A DNA stretch of 40,235 bases. It comes from Exiguobacterium sp. Its GTDB lineage: Bacteria; Bacillota; Bacilli; Exiguobacteriales; Exiguobacteriaceae. Both the position numbers and the translations under genes were made by a program. Of this stretch, positions 17,227 through 26,339 are shown piece by piece. Below the pieces are notes generated by a model that worked only from the letters and a program-made list of their open reading frames with translations, searched no databases and had not been told where the DNA came from. The stretch spans positions 1-40,235 of the forward strand of contig NZ_JAFIFD010000010.1 in assembly GCF_020832205.1 (NCBI RefSeq). The letters are read 5' to 3'. Positions within the stretch are counted from its first letter, which is position 1. Every line of letters starts with the position of its first letter.

Positions 17227-18327
17227 TTAAACGTTGAAGCGGAACGTGACGACGTCGCCATCTTGGAAGACGTACTCTTTCCCTTCCGACCGAAGCTTAC
17301 CTTGTTCTTTAACTGTCGTCATGTTGCCTGCTGTCGACAAATCTTCGTACGACACGACTTCGGCACGGATGAAACCGCGTTCGAAGTCAGAGTGGATGAC
17401 ACCTGCACATTGCGGCGCCTTCATCCCTTGCTTGAACGTCCAAGCCCGAACTTCTTTCTCACCGGCCGTGAAGTATGTCGCGAGGCCAAGCGTCGAGTAA
17501 GCGGCACGAATCAACTGGTCGAGACCAGACTCTTCAATACCAAGGTCTTGCAAGAATTCTAGGCGCTCTTCCGGCTCGAGTTCTGAAATCTCTTCCTCGA
17601 TGCGGGCACAGATGACGATGACTTGCGCATCTTCAGTCGCCGCGTGCTCACGCACCGCCTGGACGTACGGGTTGTTGTCCGAATCCGCGACTTCATCTTC
17701 GCTCACGTTCGCGACGTAAAGCATCGGCTTCATCGTGAGCAACTGGAAGTGTTTGACGATGGCGAGTTGGTCTTCTGTCAACTCAGCGACGCGAGCTGGG
17801 CGCTCCGATTCGAGGACGGCTTGAACGATTTCAAGTGCTTCAAGTTCTTGAGGTGCACCCTTATCTTTCGATTTGACCATCTTTTGGACGCGTGTGATGC
17901 GTTTCTCGACCAACTCGAGGTCCGCTAAAATGAGTTCGAGGTTGATCGTCGTGATGTCGTCGATCGGTGACACTTTACCTGCCACGTGCGTGATGTTGTC
18001 GTCTTCGAAACAACGGACGACTTGGCAAATCGCATCGACTTCGCGGATGTTGGCCAAGAATTTGTTCCCAAGCCCTTCGCCTTTAGACGCACCTTTGACG
18101 ATTCCGGCGATGTCTGTGAATTCAAACGCTGTCGGCACCGTCTTTTTCGGTTTGACGAGCTCTGTCAATCGATCGAGCCGCGCATCCGGCACTTCAACGA
18201 CCCCAACGTTCGGGTCGATCGTGGCGAACGGATAGTTGGCCGCTTCCACACCTGCTTGCGTAATTGCGTTAAATAGTGTCGATTTTCCGACGTTCGGTAA
18301 ACCGACGATTCCTGCTGTTAATCCCAC
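17227..18327 (-). CDS. ychF: Redox-regulated ATPase YchF (Obg-family)
   Basis: A 366-residue TRAFAC-class NTPase that binds the ribosome and prefers ATP. It has G1 GLPNVGKST (about 8-16), the DIAG segment (about 69-72) and a C-terminal TGS domain ending VTFRFNV. B. subtilis carries it in the same place (yyaF/engD). The start is GTG at 18327 with GAGGAGG eight bases upstream. A Noc-type site lies 22 bases before the start. Confidence 0.96.
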   Translation of the reverse strand: MGLTAGIVGLPNVGKSTLFNAITQAGVEAANYPFATIDPNVGVVEVPDARLDRLTELVKPKKTVPTAFEFTDIAGIVKGASKGEGLGNKFLANIREVDAICQVVRCFEDDNITHVAGKVSPIDDITTINLELILADLELVEKRITRVQKMVKSKDKGAPQELEALEIVQAVLESERPARVAELTEDQLAIVKHFQLLTMKPMLYVANVSEDEVADSDNNPYVQAVREHAATEDAQVIVICARIEEEISELEPEERLEFLQDLGIEESGLDQLIRAAYSTLGLATYFTAGEKEVRAWTFKQGMKAPQCAGVIHSDFERGFIRAEVVSYEDLSTAGNMTTVKEQGKLRSEGKEYVFQDGDVVTFRFNV

Positions 18328-18348
18328 TTGTATGTCCTCCTCATCCGG

Positions 18349-18362
18349 CTTTCCCGGGAAAT
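18349..18362. promoter_or_regulatory. Noc-binding site (NBS) upstream of ychF
   Basis: CTTTCCCGGGAAAT matches the B. subtilis Noc consensus ATTTCCCGGGAAAT at 13 of 14 positions. A noc gene is present in this window. Noc bound at such sites spreads on DNA, attaches to the membrane and blocks FtsZ ring assembly over the nucleoid. Confidence 0.75.
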
Positions 18363-18468
18363 GTTAATCCGTCTGTGGAGTGGGTACATGTAGTACACCA
18401 CACCGTCACATCCTTCACAATTATAGTTAGTCCGCGATTAAACCGCAACTCAACGTATGAACATATAG

Positions 18469-18492
18469 AAAAACGCCACTTATTCAGCGGCG
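18469..18492 (-). terminator. Terminator overlapping the end of the DUF951 gene
   Basis: A seven-base-pair stem (minus strand CGCCGCT / AGTGGCG, one G-U pair) with loop GAATA is followed by five T. The stop codon of the DUF951 gene lies inside the loop. Confidence 0.75.
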
Positions 18493-18683
18493 CTATCTTC
18501 TTTAAGCACTTTCTTCAATCGTTTGTCAAAGTCACGACGTGGCATGAGGACGCTTGCTCCGCAGCCTTGGCACTTGATCCGGACATCCATCCCGACCCGC
18601 GTCACTTGCCAACGATTCGTCTTACAAGCATGTGGTTTCTTCATCTCAACGTAGTCATGTAATTCGTACGATTTAGCTTGCAT
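18480..18683 (-). CDS. DUF951 small zinc-ribbon protein (YyzM-like)
   Basis: A 67-residue protein of the DUF951 family, with Cys20 and a CQGC motif at 38-41 in VRIKCQGCGASVLMPR, which suggests a small metal-binding ribbon. Function is unknown. It overlaps the end of the MscS-like gene by 11 bases and is followed by a terminator. The same partnership with ychF and a channel gene occurs near the origin in other Bacillales. Confidence 0.88.
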   Translation of the reverse strand: MQAKSYELHDYVEMKKPHACKTNRWQVTRVGMDVRIKCQGCGASVLMPRRDFDKRLKKVLKEDSAAE

Positions 18684-19614
18684 CTCCGGGTGCTCCTTTA
18701 GTCGATGTGTTCGGGGACATCATGACGGTGCGAGGATACGGAATTTCGATTCCACGCTCATCGAGCCCCGCTTTCAATTCTTTGTGTAAGATGCGGCCAG
18801 CCGCGAAGTGTTGCGTCGGTGGTACCTCGGCCATGAGGCGATAGACGACTTCTGACGGTCCGAGCGACTGAACGCCCGCGAGTGTAATCGGTTCGATGAA
18901 CAAGTCATGGTACTTTTCTTCGACCGCTTTCGCAATCTCTTTCAACGCTTTTTCGACGTTTACCATGTCTTCTTCATAGGCGACACCGATATCGACGACC
19001 GCGACACTGTTTTCAAGTGAGTAGTTCGTCACTTGCATGATTTGTCCGTTCGGGATGATCGTCACTTGCCCGTTCAACCCTTTCAACTTCGTCGTCCGAA
19101 TCCCGACTTCAATGACCGTCCCGTCGACTTGCTGGTTCAACTTGACGTAATCACCGTTCTTATATTGGTTTTCAAAGATGATGAACGCGCCCGTGATGAC
19201 GTCTTTCACCAAGTTTTGCGCCCCGAACGAGATGGCGAGACCGGCGACCCCGGCCGATGCGATCAAACCGGCGATGTTGACCCCGAACTGTCCGAGCACC
19301 GTCAAAATCATGACGAGTCCGAGCACGTATCGAATCGTATTTTGCGCCAGTTTCAACAGCGTTTCATTTTGCCGTTGGGCGACGATGTTATCTTCATGGA
19401 TTTTGCGCAATGTGAAGACGCGCTGTACCATCGACGTCAAAATACGCGACGCCACGTATAGCGCCAAAATGATCAAAGCGACCCCGGCCAATTTAAAGCC
19501 AAAGCCGATCCACATCTCTGTGTTTTGGAAATAAGCGACGAACCGGTTGACGTTCTCAATCGTCTGATCAGCCACCGTCGTCAAATCAGTTGGTTCTGTA
19601 TTTTGTGAAGCCAT
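18673..19614 (-). CDS. MscS-family small-conductance mechanosensitive channel
   Basis: A 313-residue channel with transmembrane segments near 34-60, 90-110 and 115-140, a pore-lining helix rich in Gly/Ala (GLIASAGVAGLAISFGAQN), and a cytoplasmic MscS beta domain (GTVIEVGIRTTKLKGLNGQVTIIPN marks its start). Such channels release solutes on hypo-osmotic shock. The N-terminus is shorter than in E. coli MscK-type proteins and resembles YkuT. The gene heads the leftward unit mscS-DUF951 and diverges from yyaC. Confidence 0.93.
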   Translation of the reverse strand: MASQNTEPTDLTTVADQTIENVNRFVAYFQNTEMWIGFGFKLAGVALIILALYVASRILTSMVQRVFTLRKIHEDNIVAQRQNETLLKLAQNTIRYVLGLVMILTVLGQFGVNIAGLIASAGVAGLAISFGAQNLVKDVITGAFIIFENQYKNGDYVKLNQQVDGTVIEVGIRTTKLKGLNGQVTIIPNGQIMQVTNYSLENSVAVVDIGVAYEEDMVNVEKALKEIAKAVEEKYHDLFIEPITLAGVQSLGPSEVVYRLMAEVPPTQHFAAGRILHKELKAGLDERGIEIPYPRTVMMSPNTSTKGAPGDAS

Positions 19615-19785
19615 ATTTTCACCTCGTAAAGTCGTAGATTCTAACCCATCAAACCATAGTTCACGACTTTTCTCAAACCCTACATCTAGACGTTATAAGT
19701 TTCATTGTTTTGGGAATGGATTAATACGGTATCTTTCCAACAAGACAACTAGACACCCTGCAGCTCAGAAGAGAGGATGAGATTC

Positions 19786-20412
19786 ATGCCGTTTCGCCTA
19801 AAACCTCATAAACCGTACTCCTTCTTCATCGAACATACCGAACGGAATGGATCTAGCCTGTTTGCCGACCAACTCCACGATCAGTTGGCGAACGAGGCGC
19901 ATCGTCCGATCGTCCTCGTCTGTATCGGATCCGACCGCTCGACCGGAGACTCACTCGGTCCCCTCGTCGGTACGTTTCTTGAAGAACGGGCAGTCCGCAA
20001 CTTATACGTTTACGGAACATTGACCAAACCGGTTCACGCGTTGAACTTGGTCGAAACGCTTCATGAAATCCAAACAAGGTTCCATCGTCCTTTAATTATC
20101 GCAATCGACGCGTGCCTCGGCCGCTTATCGAGCGTCGGTTACGTCTTTTTCTCAGAAGGTCCGCTCGCACCCGGTGCCGGCGTACAAAAAGAGTTGCCTT
20201 CGGTCGGCGAGTACAATATTAAAGCCGTCGTCAACGTGAGTGGTTTCATGGAAATGATGATTCTGCAAAATACCCGCCTTCACCTCGTCTATGAGCTCGC
20301 TCGTTTCATTACGGAAGGGTTCGCCGAGTTTGACGCCCGCGTCAACCGCCTGCATCATGAAGAGGCCGCCATCACGAGGCTTCGTCAGTCACGTGACGAG
20401 TCGAAATCTTGA
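19786..20412 (+). CDS. yyaC: YyaC (DUF1256), Gpr-like sporulation-associated protein
   Basis: A 208-residue protein of the YyaC/DUF1256 family, related to the spore protease and hydrogenase maturase fold. Conserved stretches are VCIGSDRSTGDSLGPLVG (about 42-59), LIIAIDACLG and the GAGVQKELPSVGEYNIKAVVNVSGF region. In B. subtilis the gene is expressed in the forespore under SigF. I chose the ATG at 19786, nine bases after GAGAGG, rather than the ATG at 19777 that abuts it. It is on the plus strand, opposite to all neighbours and head-on to the leftward fork, and its 3' end overlaps parB by 28 bases. Its presence in a lineage thought not to sporulate is odd. Confidence 0.9.
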   Translation: MPFRLKPHKPYSFFIEHTERNGSSLFADQLHDQLANEAHRPIVLVCIGSDRSTGDSLGPLVGTFLEERAVRNLYVYGTLTKPVHALNLVETLHEIQTRFHRPLIIAIDACLGRLSSVGYVFFSEGPLAPGAGVQKELPSVGEYNIKAVVNVSGFMEMMILQNTRLHLVYELARFITEGFAEFDARVNRLHHEEAAITRLRQSRDESKS

Positions 20413-21167
20413 GGTGACAACAAGGTGAGCAGCTGCTCAAGGTCATCTTGCGAGAAATATTTCAACTCGAGGACGCCGCCTTTACGACGCGGCCGGATCG
20501 AGACATCCATTTGGAGACGTTCTGCTAGTACCGCCTCGACGGCTTCAACGTCGGCGTTCGAGCGCTTGAGCGTCTTTTTTGCTGTGCGCTCTTTTTGTAA
20601 GAAACGCTCGAGGCGTCGAACCGTCCACTGCTCGGCGATAACTCGTCTGGCAATTTGCTCCATCGCCTGCTCGGACTTCATCCCTGTAATCGCGCGGGCA
20701 TGTCCCATCGTCAACTCCCCGACCATGACGGCGTGCTGAACGGCACTCGGCAACCGGAGGAGGCGCAAACTGTTCGTCACGTGGCTTCGGCTTTTCCCGA
20801 CACGTTCCGCCAACTGTTGTTGCGTCAGGCCGAGTGTCTGCATGAGCTGTTCATAGGCGAGCGCTTCTTCGATCGCGTTCAAATCTGCACGCTGAATGTT
20901 CTCGATGAGGGCAAGCTCCATGACCCGGTCCGAATCCGCCGTCACGATGAGCGCCGGGATATCTGACTTCCCTGCCAATTGCGCCGCTTGATAACGACGT
21001 TCACCGGCGATGATCTCATAAAATCCGCTCGCTTTTCGAACGACGATCGGTTGCAACACCCCGTATCGTTCAATTGACTGACGCAATTCATCTAGTTTCT
21101 CTGGCTCGAATTGTTTTCGGGGCTGATTCGGGTTCGGACGAATGAACTTGATCGGTAGCCGTTCCAT
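20385..21167 (-). CDS. parB: Chromosome-partitioning protein ParB (Spo0J)
   Basis: A CTP-dependent DNA clamp that loads at parS and recruits SMC. The 260 residues contain the N-terminal CTPase motifs (PNPNQPRKQF at 11-20, AGERRYQA at 54-61, ALIENIQR), a helix-turn-helix (about 120-145, GKSRSHVTNSLRLLRLP) and a C-terminal dimer domain. It lacks the extra N-terminal residues that contact Soj in many Spo0J proteins: the sequence begins almost directly at the parS-loading domain. No soj/parA gene is adjacent: the 44 bases between parB and noc hold only the noc terminator and a Shine-Dalgarno (AAGGAGG). ParB with no ParA next to it is also seen in streptococci. Confidence 0.95.
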   Translation of the reverse strand: MERLPIKFIRPNPNQPRKQFEPEKLDELRQSIERYGVLQPIVVRKASGFYEIIAGERRYQAAQLAGKSDIPALIVTADSDRVMELALIENIQRADLNAIEEALAYEQLMQTLGLTQQQLAERVGKSRSHVTNSLRLLRLPSAVQHAVMVGELTMGHARAITGMKSEQAMEQIARRVIAEQWTVRRLERFLQKERTAKKTLKRSNADVEAVEAVLAERLQMDVSIRPRRKGGVLELKYFSQDDLEQLLTLLSPQDFDSSRD

Positions 21168-21196
21168 ATGCGTTCCTCCTTATTCGTACAACGATT

Positions 21197-21232
21197 GAAA
21201 AAAGCACGGGCTCACTTTTGTGGCCGTGCTTT
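21197..21232 (-). terminator. Terminator at the noc 3' end
   Basis: AAAGCACGGC and GCCCGTGCTTT pair on the minus strand around a 10-base loop and run into TTT. The noc stop codon lies in the loop. It would reduce read-through from noc into parB. Confidence 0.8.
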
Positions 21233-22090
21233 AGGGATTCGAATTCGAATCTCGACGAACCCGTCTTCTTCGACTTCTTCAGTTTCGACTTCAATACCTG
21301 TCTTGCCGATCAGTTCGACCGAGTCACGAATCGTGTTGATGGCGATCCGTGTATCCCGAGCGAAACTTTTCGTCCGGCGATGCCGTTTCTTCGGCTTCCG
21401 CTTTTCTTCTTCGATCGGTGACAACAACAGTTCGACTCGCGCTTCCGTCTCTTTGACGTTGTACTCTTGTTCGATGATCTCGACGAGCACCTCAAGCTGC
21501 AGATGCGGATCTTTGAGCGGCAACAAGGCGCGCGCATGACGTTCGTTGATTTGACGATCCCGCAGACATTGCTTCACATCTTCGGGAAGTTTCAACAGGC
21601 GCAGCTTGTTCGCGATCGTCGATTGACTCTTGCCGAGACTTTTGGCGAGTGCGGCTTGCGTTAAACCGTTCATAGCCAAGAGACGTTCATACGCCTCTGC
21701 TTCTTCAATCGGACTGAGCTGTTCTCGTTGCAAGTTCTCGATGAGCGCGAGCGCTGCGGTCGTATCGTCATCCATATCACGGACGATGGCAGGAATCGAC
21801 GACCATCCGAGCGATTTGGCCGCACGGAAGCGCCGTTCCCCGGCGATGATCTCGTAGCGGTCGAGTTCTACCCGCCTGACGACGATCGGTTGGAGCAAAC
21901 CGTGCTCTTGAATCGTCACGGCCAATTCTTCAATCTTGGCCGGCTCGAACACTTTACGCGGTTGATAGCGGTTCGGAAGCAAGAGCGATAATTGAATCTC
22001 TTCGACTTGATCGTGCGGTCTGACTTGTGCCATTTCCGTAACGGCCACTTCTTGTCGATTTCCAAACCACTTGGCAAATGTTTTCTTCAA
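21212..22090 (-). CDS. noc: Nucleoid occlusion protein Noc
   Basis: A ParB paralogue that binds NBS sites and prevents division over the nucleoid. It has the Noc-specific amphipathic membrane-targeting helix at the N-terminus (MKKTFAKWFGN), the ParB-type CTPase motifs (LPNRYQPRKVFEP, AGERRFRAAK, ALIENLQREQL), a helix-turn-helix (LGKSQSTIANKLRLLKLP) and a C-terminal IRIPK segment. The overall match is to B. subtilis Noc rather than Spo0J. A TTG at 22090 lies eight bases after AAGGGG and gives exactly the B. subtilis-type N-terminus (292 residues); the GTG at 22099 overlaps the Shine-Dalgarno. Confidence 0.93.
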   Translation of the reverse strand: MKKTFAKWFGNRQEVAVTEMAQVRPHDQVEEIQLSLLLPNRYQPRKVFEPAKIEELAVTIQEHGLLQPIVVRRVELDRYEIIAGERRFRAAKSLGWSSIPAIVRDMDDDTTAALALIENLQREQLSPIEEAEAYERLLAMNGLTQAALAKSLGKSQSTIANKLRLLKLPEDVKQCLRDRQINERHARALLPLKDPHLQLEVLVEIIEQEYNVKETEARVELLLSPIEEEKRKPKKRHRRTKSFARDTRIAINTIRDSVELIGKTGIEVETEEVEEDGFVEIRIRIPKARPQK

Positions 22091-22108
22091 CGTCGGCACC
22101 CCTTATGT

Positions 22109-22142
22109 AAAAAAATAAGCAGACTCCCACTGGAATCTGCTT
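22109..22142 (-). terminator. mnmE-mnmG-rsmG operon terminator
   Basis: AAGCAGATTCC and GGAGTCTGCTT pair on the minus strand around AGTG, followed by ATTTTTTT. It lies between rsmG and noc, next to a parS site. Confidence 0.88.
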
Positions 22143-22144
22143 TT

Positions 22145-22160
22145 AGTTTCACGTGAAACA
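22145..22160. promoter_or_regulatory. parS site between rsmG and noc
   Basis: AGTTTCACGTGAAACA matches the B. subtilis parS palindrome TGTTTCACGTGAAACA at 15 of 16 positions. It lies about 1 kb from parB and just upstream of noc. Confidence 0.9.
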
Positions 22161-22167
22161 CTATTAC

Positions 22168-22884
22168 TCAGATTAGTGGCTCTTTCGCCGGTGTCCCCGC
22201 CTTACGCGGATATTTCCCGGGCGTTTTTCGTAATTTATCTACAATTACGATATTACGCTCACTCATCTCTCCTGGCAATAGGAACTGGTGTGTCGCTTTT
22301 ACTTCTCCACCGAGCACGGCCAAGGCGTTTTTCGCATCGACCAGTTCGTCGGATACTTTCGCCGCTTTGAGCGCTACGAACGTTCCGCCGACTTTTGCGA
22401 GCGGCAAACAGTACTCGGCGAGCACCGTCATCCGGGCAACGGCACGAGCTGTCACGACATCAAATTGCTCACGAAACTTTTTATTTTTTCCGAACTCTTC
22501 GGCGCGTCCATGATGGAAAGCGACCCCCTCGAGCTCAAGGGCGAGTGCGAGCTCATTCAAAAACGTGATGCGCTTGTTGAGCGAGTCGACAATCGTCACG
22601 TGTAGATGGGGGAACAAAATTTTGAGCGGTAAGCTCGGGAACCCCGCACCAGCGCCGACGTCGCATACCGTGTCGACGTTCGTGAAGTCAAAATGAAACG
22701 CCGCGCTGAGCGAATCATAAAAATGCTTCAAGTAAACTTCTTCTTTGTCCGTGATCGCCGTCAAATTCATCTTCTCGTTCCATTCGACGAGCATCTCGAA
22801 ATAACGTTCGAACTGAGCAAGTTGCTTCTCGCTCAATTCGAACCCTTTTTCCTGTAACGCCTCAATAAATTGGGATTCGTTCAT
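22168..22884 (-). CDS. rsmG: 16S rRNA (guanine-527-N7)-methyltransferase RsmG
   Basis: Methylates G527 of 16S rRNA; loss gives low-level streptomycin resistance in several bacteria. The 238 residues show the SAM-binding motif [16 protein letters not shown] (about 70-85) and the GidB signature [10 protein letters not shown]. The frame is open to 22929, but the ATG at 22884 has GGTGGAG upstream and gives the family length. It starts four bases after the mnmG stop. Confidence 0.95.
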   Translation of the reverse strand: MNESQFIEALQEKGFELSEKQLAQFERYFEMLVEWNEKMNLTAITDKEEVYLKHFYDSLSAAFHFDFTNVDTVCDVGAGAGFPSLPLKILFPHLHVTIVDSLNKRITFLNELALALELEGVAFHHGRAEEFGKNKKFREQFDVVTARAVARMTVLAEYCLPLAKVGGTFVALKAAKVSDELVDAKNALAVLGGEVKATHQFLLPGEMSERNIVIVDKLRKTPGKYPRKAGTPAKEPLI

Positions 22885-22888
22885 CGTC

Positions 22889-24775
22889 TCACTCCACCGT
22901 CGCGTATTGTCCTTGCTCGATGTAGACAAGAAGGATCGACACGTCGGCCGGGTTTACCCCGGAAATACGTGACGCTTGTCCAATCGAGAGCGGACGAACT
23001 TGTTTCAATTTTTGTTTCGCTTCTGTTGCCAAACCGCCGATCGCATCGTAATCGAGGTTTTCTGGGATGCGTTTTTCTTCCATCCGGCGCATCTTCTCCA
23101 CTTGTTCAAGCTGTTTTGAGATATAGCCCTCATACTTCACTTGAATCTCGACTTGTTCGGCCACGTCTATTGGCAATTCCGCCGGGGCCGGCACGACCGT
23201 CATGAGCGCCTCATACGTGACTTCTGGACGCTTCAACAAGATGTTCGCATGCGTCGCCTCTTTCAACGGGTTGGCACCGAGCGTCTCGAGCATCGCGTTC
23301 ACTTCCGGCGTCGGTTTGACGACGAGCGACTCCAATCGTTTCACTTCTTTCACGATCGCTTCTCGCTTCTCGTTCAGTTGGGTGTGGCGCTCTTCCGACA
23401 GAAGACCGATTTCATGACCGATGTCACTTAGACGCAAGTCAGCGTTGTCGTGGCGCAAGAGCAGACGGTACTCGGCCCGTGACGTGAGCAGACGATACGG
23501 TTCGTTCGTCCCTTTCGTCACGAGATCGTCGATCAAGACGCCGATATACGCTTGCGACCGGTCCAGGATAACCGGATCTTTCCCGAGCACTTTGCACGCC
23601 GCATTAATCCCGGCCATGACACCTTGTCCGGCCGCCTCTTCGTATCCGCTCGTCCCGTTGATTTGACCGGCCGTAAACAGACCTTCAATCGCTTTCGTCT
23701 CAAGCGTCGGCCACAGTTGCGTCGGGACGACTGCATCGTACTCAATCGCATATCCCGGACGCATCATTTCCGAGTTCTCAAGTCCCGGGATGGTGCGTAA
23801 CATTTGATGCTGGACGTCTTCTGGCATACTCGTCGAGAAACCTTGAACGTAAATCTCTTCCGTATCGCGTCCTTCCGGCTCAAGGAAGATTTGGTGACGC
23901 GGCTTGTCGTTGAAGCGCACGACTTTATCTTCAATCGACGGACAATAACGCGGTCCCGTTCCTTTGATCGCACCCGAGTACATCGGCGAGCGATGCAAGT
24001 TCTCATCGATCAACTGATGCGTCCGCTCGCTCGTGTACGTGAGCCAGCATGGAATCTGTTCGATCGGGTCAAGCCCTTTTGACGTGTATGAGAACAACGT
24101 CGGGTTGTCGTCGCCCGGTTGAATCTCTGTCTTCGTGTAATCGATCGTCTTGCCGTCGATGCGCGGTGGCGTCCCTGTCTTGAAACGAACGAGTTCGATG
24201 CCGAGTTCTTCTAAATGCTTCGATAGCTCGACCGATGGCATTTGGTTGTTCGGACCGCTCTCATACGACAGTTCTCCGATGATGATTTGACCGCGCATGA
24301 ACGTGCCGGTCGTGACGATGACCGCTGGGGCTCGATATTCAGAGCCTGTGTTCGTGACAACACCGGCCACTTTCCCATCTTCAATAATGAAGCGTTCGAC
24401 GAGCGCTTGCCGAAGCAACAAGTTCGGTTCGTCCTCGAGCACTTTCTTCATGTGATTTTGATATTGGAACTTGTCCGCCTGCGCCCGTAATGCACGCACT
24501 GCTGGACCTTTCGACGTGTTGAGCATCTTCATTTGAATGTACGTCGCGTCAATCGCTTTCGCCATCTCGCCGCCGAGGGCATCGATTTCGCGCACGACGA
24601 TTCCTTTTGCCGGGCCACCGATCGATGGGTTGCAGTACATGAACCCGACCATGTCCGGGTTCATCGTCAACATCGCCGTTTTCGCGCCCATGCGCGCCGA
24701 CGCGAGTGCCGCCTCGATCCCCGCGTGACCGGCTCCGATGACGATAACGTCAAACTCGCCTGCCGTATAAGCCAT
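22889..24775 (-). CDS. mnmG: tRNA uridine-5-carboxymethylaminomethyl modification enzyme MnmG (GidA)
   Basis: The FAD-binding subunit that, with MnmE, modifies wobble uridine 34 of certain tRNAs. The 628 residues start with the Rossmann motif [16 protein letters not shown] (about 10-25), include [18 protein letters not shown], the GTPPRI segment and C-terminal helices that contact MnmE ([18 protein letters not shown]). GGAGG precedes the ATG. It lies 15 bases after mnmE and four before rsmG. Confidence 0.97.
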   Translation of the reverse strand: MAYTAGEFDVIVIGAGHAGIEAALASARMGAKTAMLTMNPDMVGFMYCNPSIGGPAKGIVVREIDALGGEMAKAIDATYIQMKMLNTSKGPAVRALRAQADKFQYQNHMKKVLEDEPNLLLRQALVERFIIEDGKVAGVVTNTGSEYRAPAVIVTTGTFMRGQIIIGELSYESGPNNQMPSVELSKHLEELGIELVRFKTGTPPRIDGKTIDYTKTEIQPGDDNPTLFSYTSKGLDPIEQIPCWLTYTSERTHQLIDENLHRSPMYSGAIKGTGPRYCPSIEDKVVRFNDKPRHQIFLEPEGRDTEEIYVQGFSTSMPEDVQHQMLRTIPGLENSEMMRPGYAIEYDAVVPTQLWPTLETKAIEGLFTAGQINGTSGYEEAAGQGVMAGINAACKVLGKDPVILDRSQAYIGVLIDDLVTKGTNEPYRLLTSRAEYRLLLRHDNADLRLSDIGHEIGLLSEERHTQLNEKREAIVKEVKRLESLVVKPTPEVNAMLETLGANPLKEATHANILLKRPEVTYEALMTVVPAPAELPIDVAEQVEIQVKYEGYISKQLEQVEKMRRMEEKRIPENLDYDAIGGLATEAKQKLKQVRPLSIGQASRISGVNPADVSILLVYIEQGQYATVE

Positions 24776-24790
24776 ATTATTTCCTCCTTC

Positions 24791-26173
24791 TTATTTACCA
24801 AGACAAAACTGTGAAAAGAGTTGGTCGATCAAACTCTCTTGAACCGTGTCCCCATTGATTTCACCAAGTGTATCCCACGCCCGGCGTAAATCGATTTGGA
24901 CCATATCGATCGGCATATTCATAAGAGCGCTTCCGAGCGCCTCATCAATTTGTTCGATCGTTCGTTTAATGAGTTGAATGTGTCGTGCATTCGAAATGTA
25001 TGTCATATCTTGCGATTCGACACCTTTAGCGAAGAACAAGTTCGAAATCGCCTTCTCGAGCGCGTCAATTCCTTCCTCGAGCAAGAGCGAAGTCGCGACA
25101 ATCGGACGTCCGGTCGCTAGTTTCTCTAGCTTAGAAGAATCCATGTTTTGTGGCAAGTCCGTCTTGTTGATGATGATGATCGCATTCATTCCGGCAATCG
25201 CTTCAAACAATGCCTCGTCCTCGACCGTCAAGCCTTCGTGACCGTTCAAGACGAGCAAAATCAAATCCGCGCCCGCGAGTGCTTTTCGTGATTTCTCCAC
25301 ACCGATCCGTTCAACGATGTCTTCCGTTTCACGAATACCGGCCGTATCAATCAGCTTAAGGGGCACACCTTTCACGTTCACGTACTCTTCAATCGTATCA
25401 CGCGTCGTTCCGGCAATTTCGGTGACAATCGCTTTCGCCTCTTGGACGAGCGTGTTCATAAGCGACGATTTCCCAACGTTCGGGCGTCCGATAATCGCTG
25501 TCGCGAGACCTTCCCGTAAGATCTTACCTTGGCGTGCCGTCTCGAGCAGTTGCTCGAGCACGCGTTTCACGTCGCCTGCCTTCTCTTCGACGATCGCTTG
25601 CGTCATCTCTTCGGCATCATACTCTGGATAATCGATATTCACTTCGACGGCTGCAATCGTTTCAAGCAGCTGTTGGCGCAAATCGCGCACGAGGCGAGAT
25701 AAACGCCCTTCCATTTGCGACATGGCCACGTTCATGGCCCGATCGGTCTTTGCCCGAATCAGATCCATGACCGCCTCGGCTTGAGATAAGTCGATGCGTC
25801 CGTTTAAAAAGGCGCGTTTCGTGAACTCACCCGGTTCTGCTAATCGAATGTTCGGTTGTTCAAGGATCAACTCGAGGACACGATTGACCGCGACAATCCC
25901 ACCGTGGCAGTTGATTTCGACGACGTCTTCTCGTGTGAACGTCTTCGGTGCCCGCATGACGCTGACCATCACTTCATCGACGACCTCGTCGCTGTCAGGT
26001 CGCTTCAATTTGCCGTAATGGATCGTATGTGACTCGACTTCCGTCAAGTTTTTCCCAGAAAATACGCGCGCCACCGTCTCGACGGCCTGGTCACCGGACA
26101 AGCGGACGATTCCGATTGCCCCTTCGCCCATCGGAGTCGAGATGGCTGTAATCGTGTCAAACTCTAGCATCAT
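24791..26173 (-). CDS. mnmE: tRNA modification GTPase MnmE (TrmE)
   Basis: A potassium-activated GTPase that works with MnmG on tRNA wobble uridine. The 460 residues have a tetrahydrofolate-binding N-domain ([22 protein letters not shown]), a helical domain, an inserted G domain with [17 protein letters not shown] and NKTD, and the C-terminal CLGK whose Cys takes part in catalysis. Two adjacent ATGs (26173, 26170) follow GGAGGG; I list the first. The frame extends to 26221 but without a Shine-Dalgarno. First gene of the mnmE-mnmG-rsmG operon. Confidence 0.96.
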   Translation of the reverse strand: MMLEFDTITAISTPMGEGAIGIVRLSGDQAVETVARVFSGKNLTEVESHTIHYGKLKRPDSDEVVDEVMVSVMRAPKTFTREDVVEINCHGGIVAVNRVLELILEQPNIRLAEPGEFTKRAFLNGRIDLSQAEAVMDLIRAKTDRAMNVAMSQMEGRLSRLVRDLRQQLLETIAAVEVNIDYPEYDAEEMTQAIVEEKAGDVKRVLEQLLETARQGKILREGLATAIIGRPNVGKSSLMNTLVQEAKAIVTEIAGTTRDTIEEYVNVKGVPLKLIDTAGIRETEDIVERIGVEKSRKALAGADLILLVLNGHEGLTVEDEALFEAIAGMNAIIIINKTDLPQNMDSSKLEKLATGRPIVATSLLLEEGIDALEKAISNLFFAKGVESQDMTYISNARHIQLIKRTIEQIDEALGSALMNMPIDMVQIDLRRAWDTLGEINGDTVQESLIDQLFSQFCLGK

Positions 26174-26339
26174 TCTTTCCCTCCAAACTTCATCCATTCC
26201 TTCATCATATGCATAACGCACCTACTATACACGATATTCGACTGGAACGAAAGCGTCCGACCTTTCCTAAATTCATTGCGTTTTACTCATTCACTTTTGT
26301 ACAATAAAGTAATATATTTCCAAAAGGGAGTTGAAAAGG

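Noticed and set aside
22212-22225. ATTTCCCGGGCGTT, a half-conserved Noc site in rsmG
   Set aside because: It matches only 11 of 14 positions and loses the right arm; such partial matches also occur in mnmE (near 26049) and mnmG.
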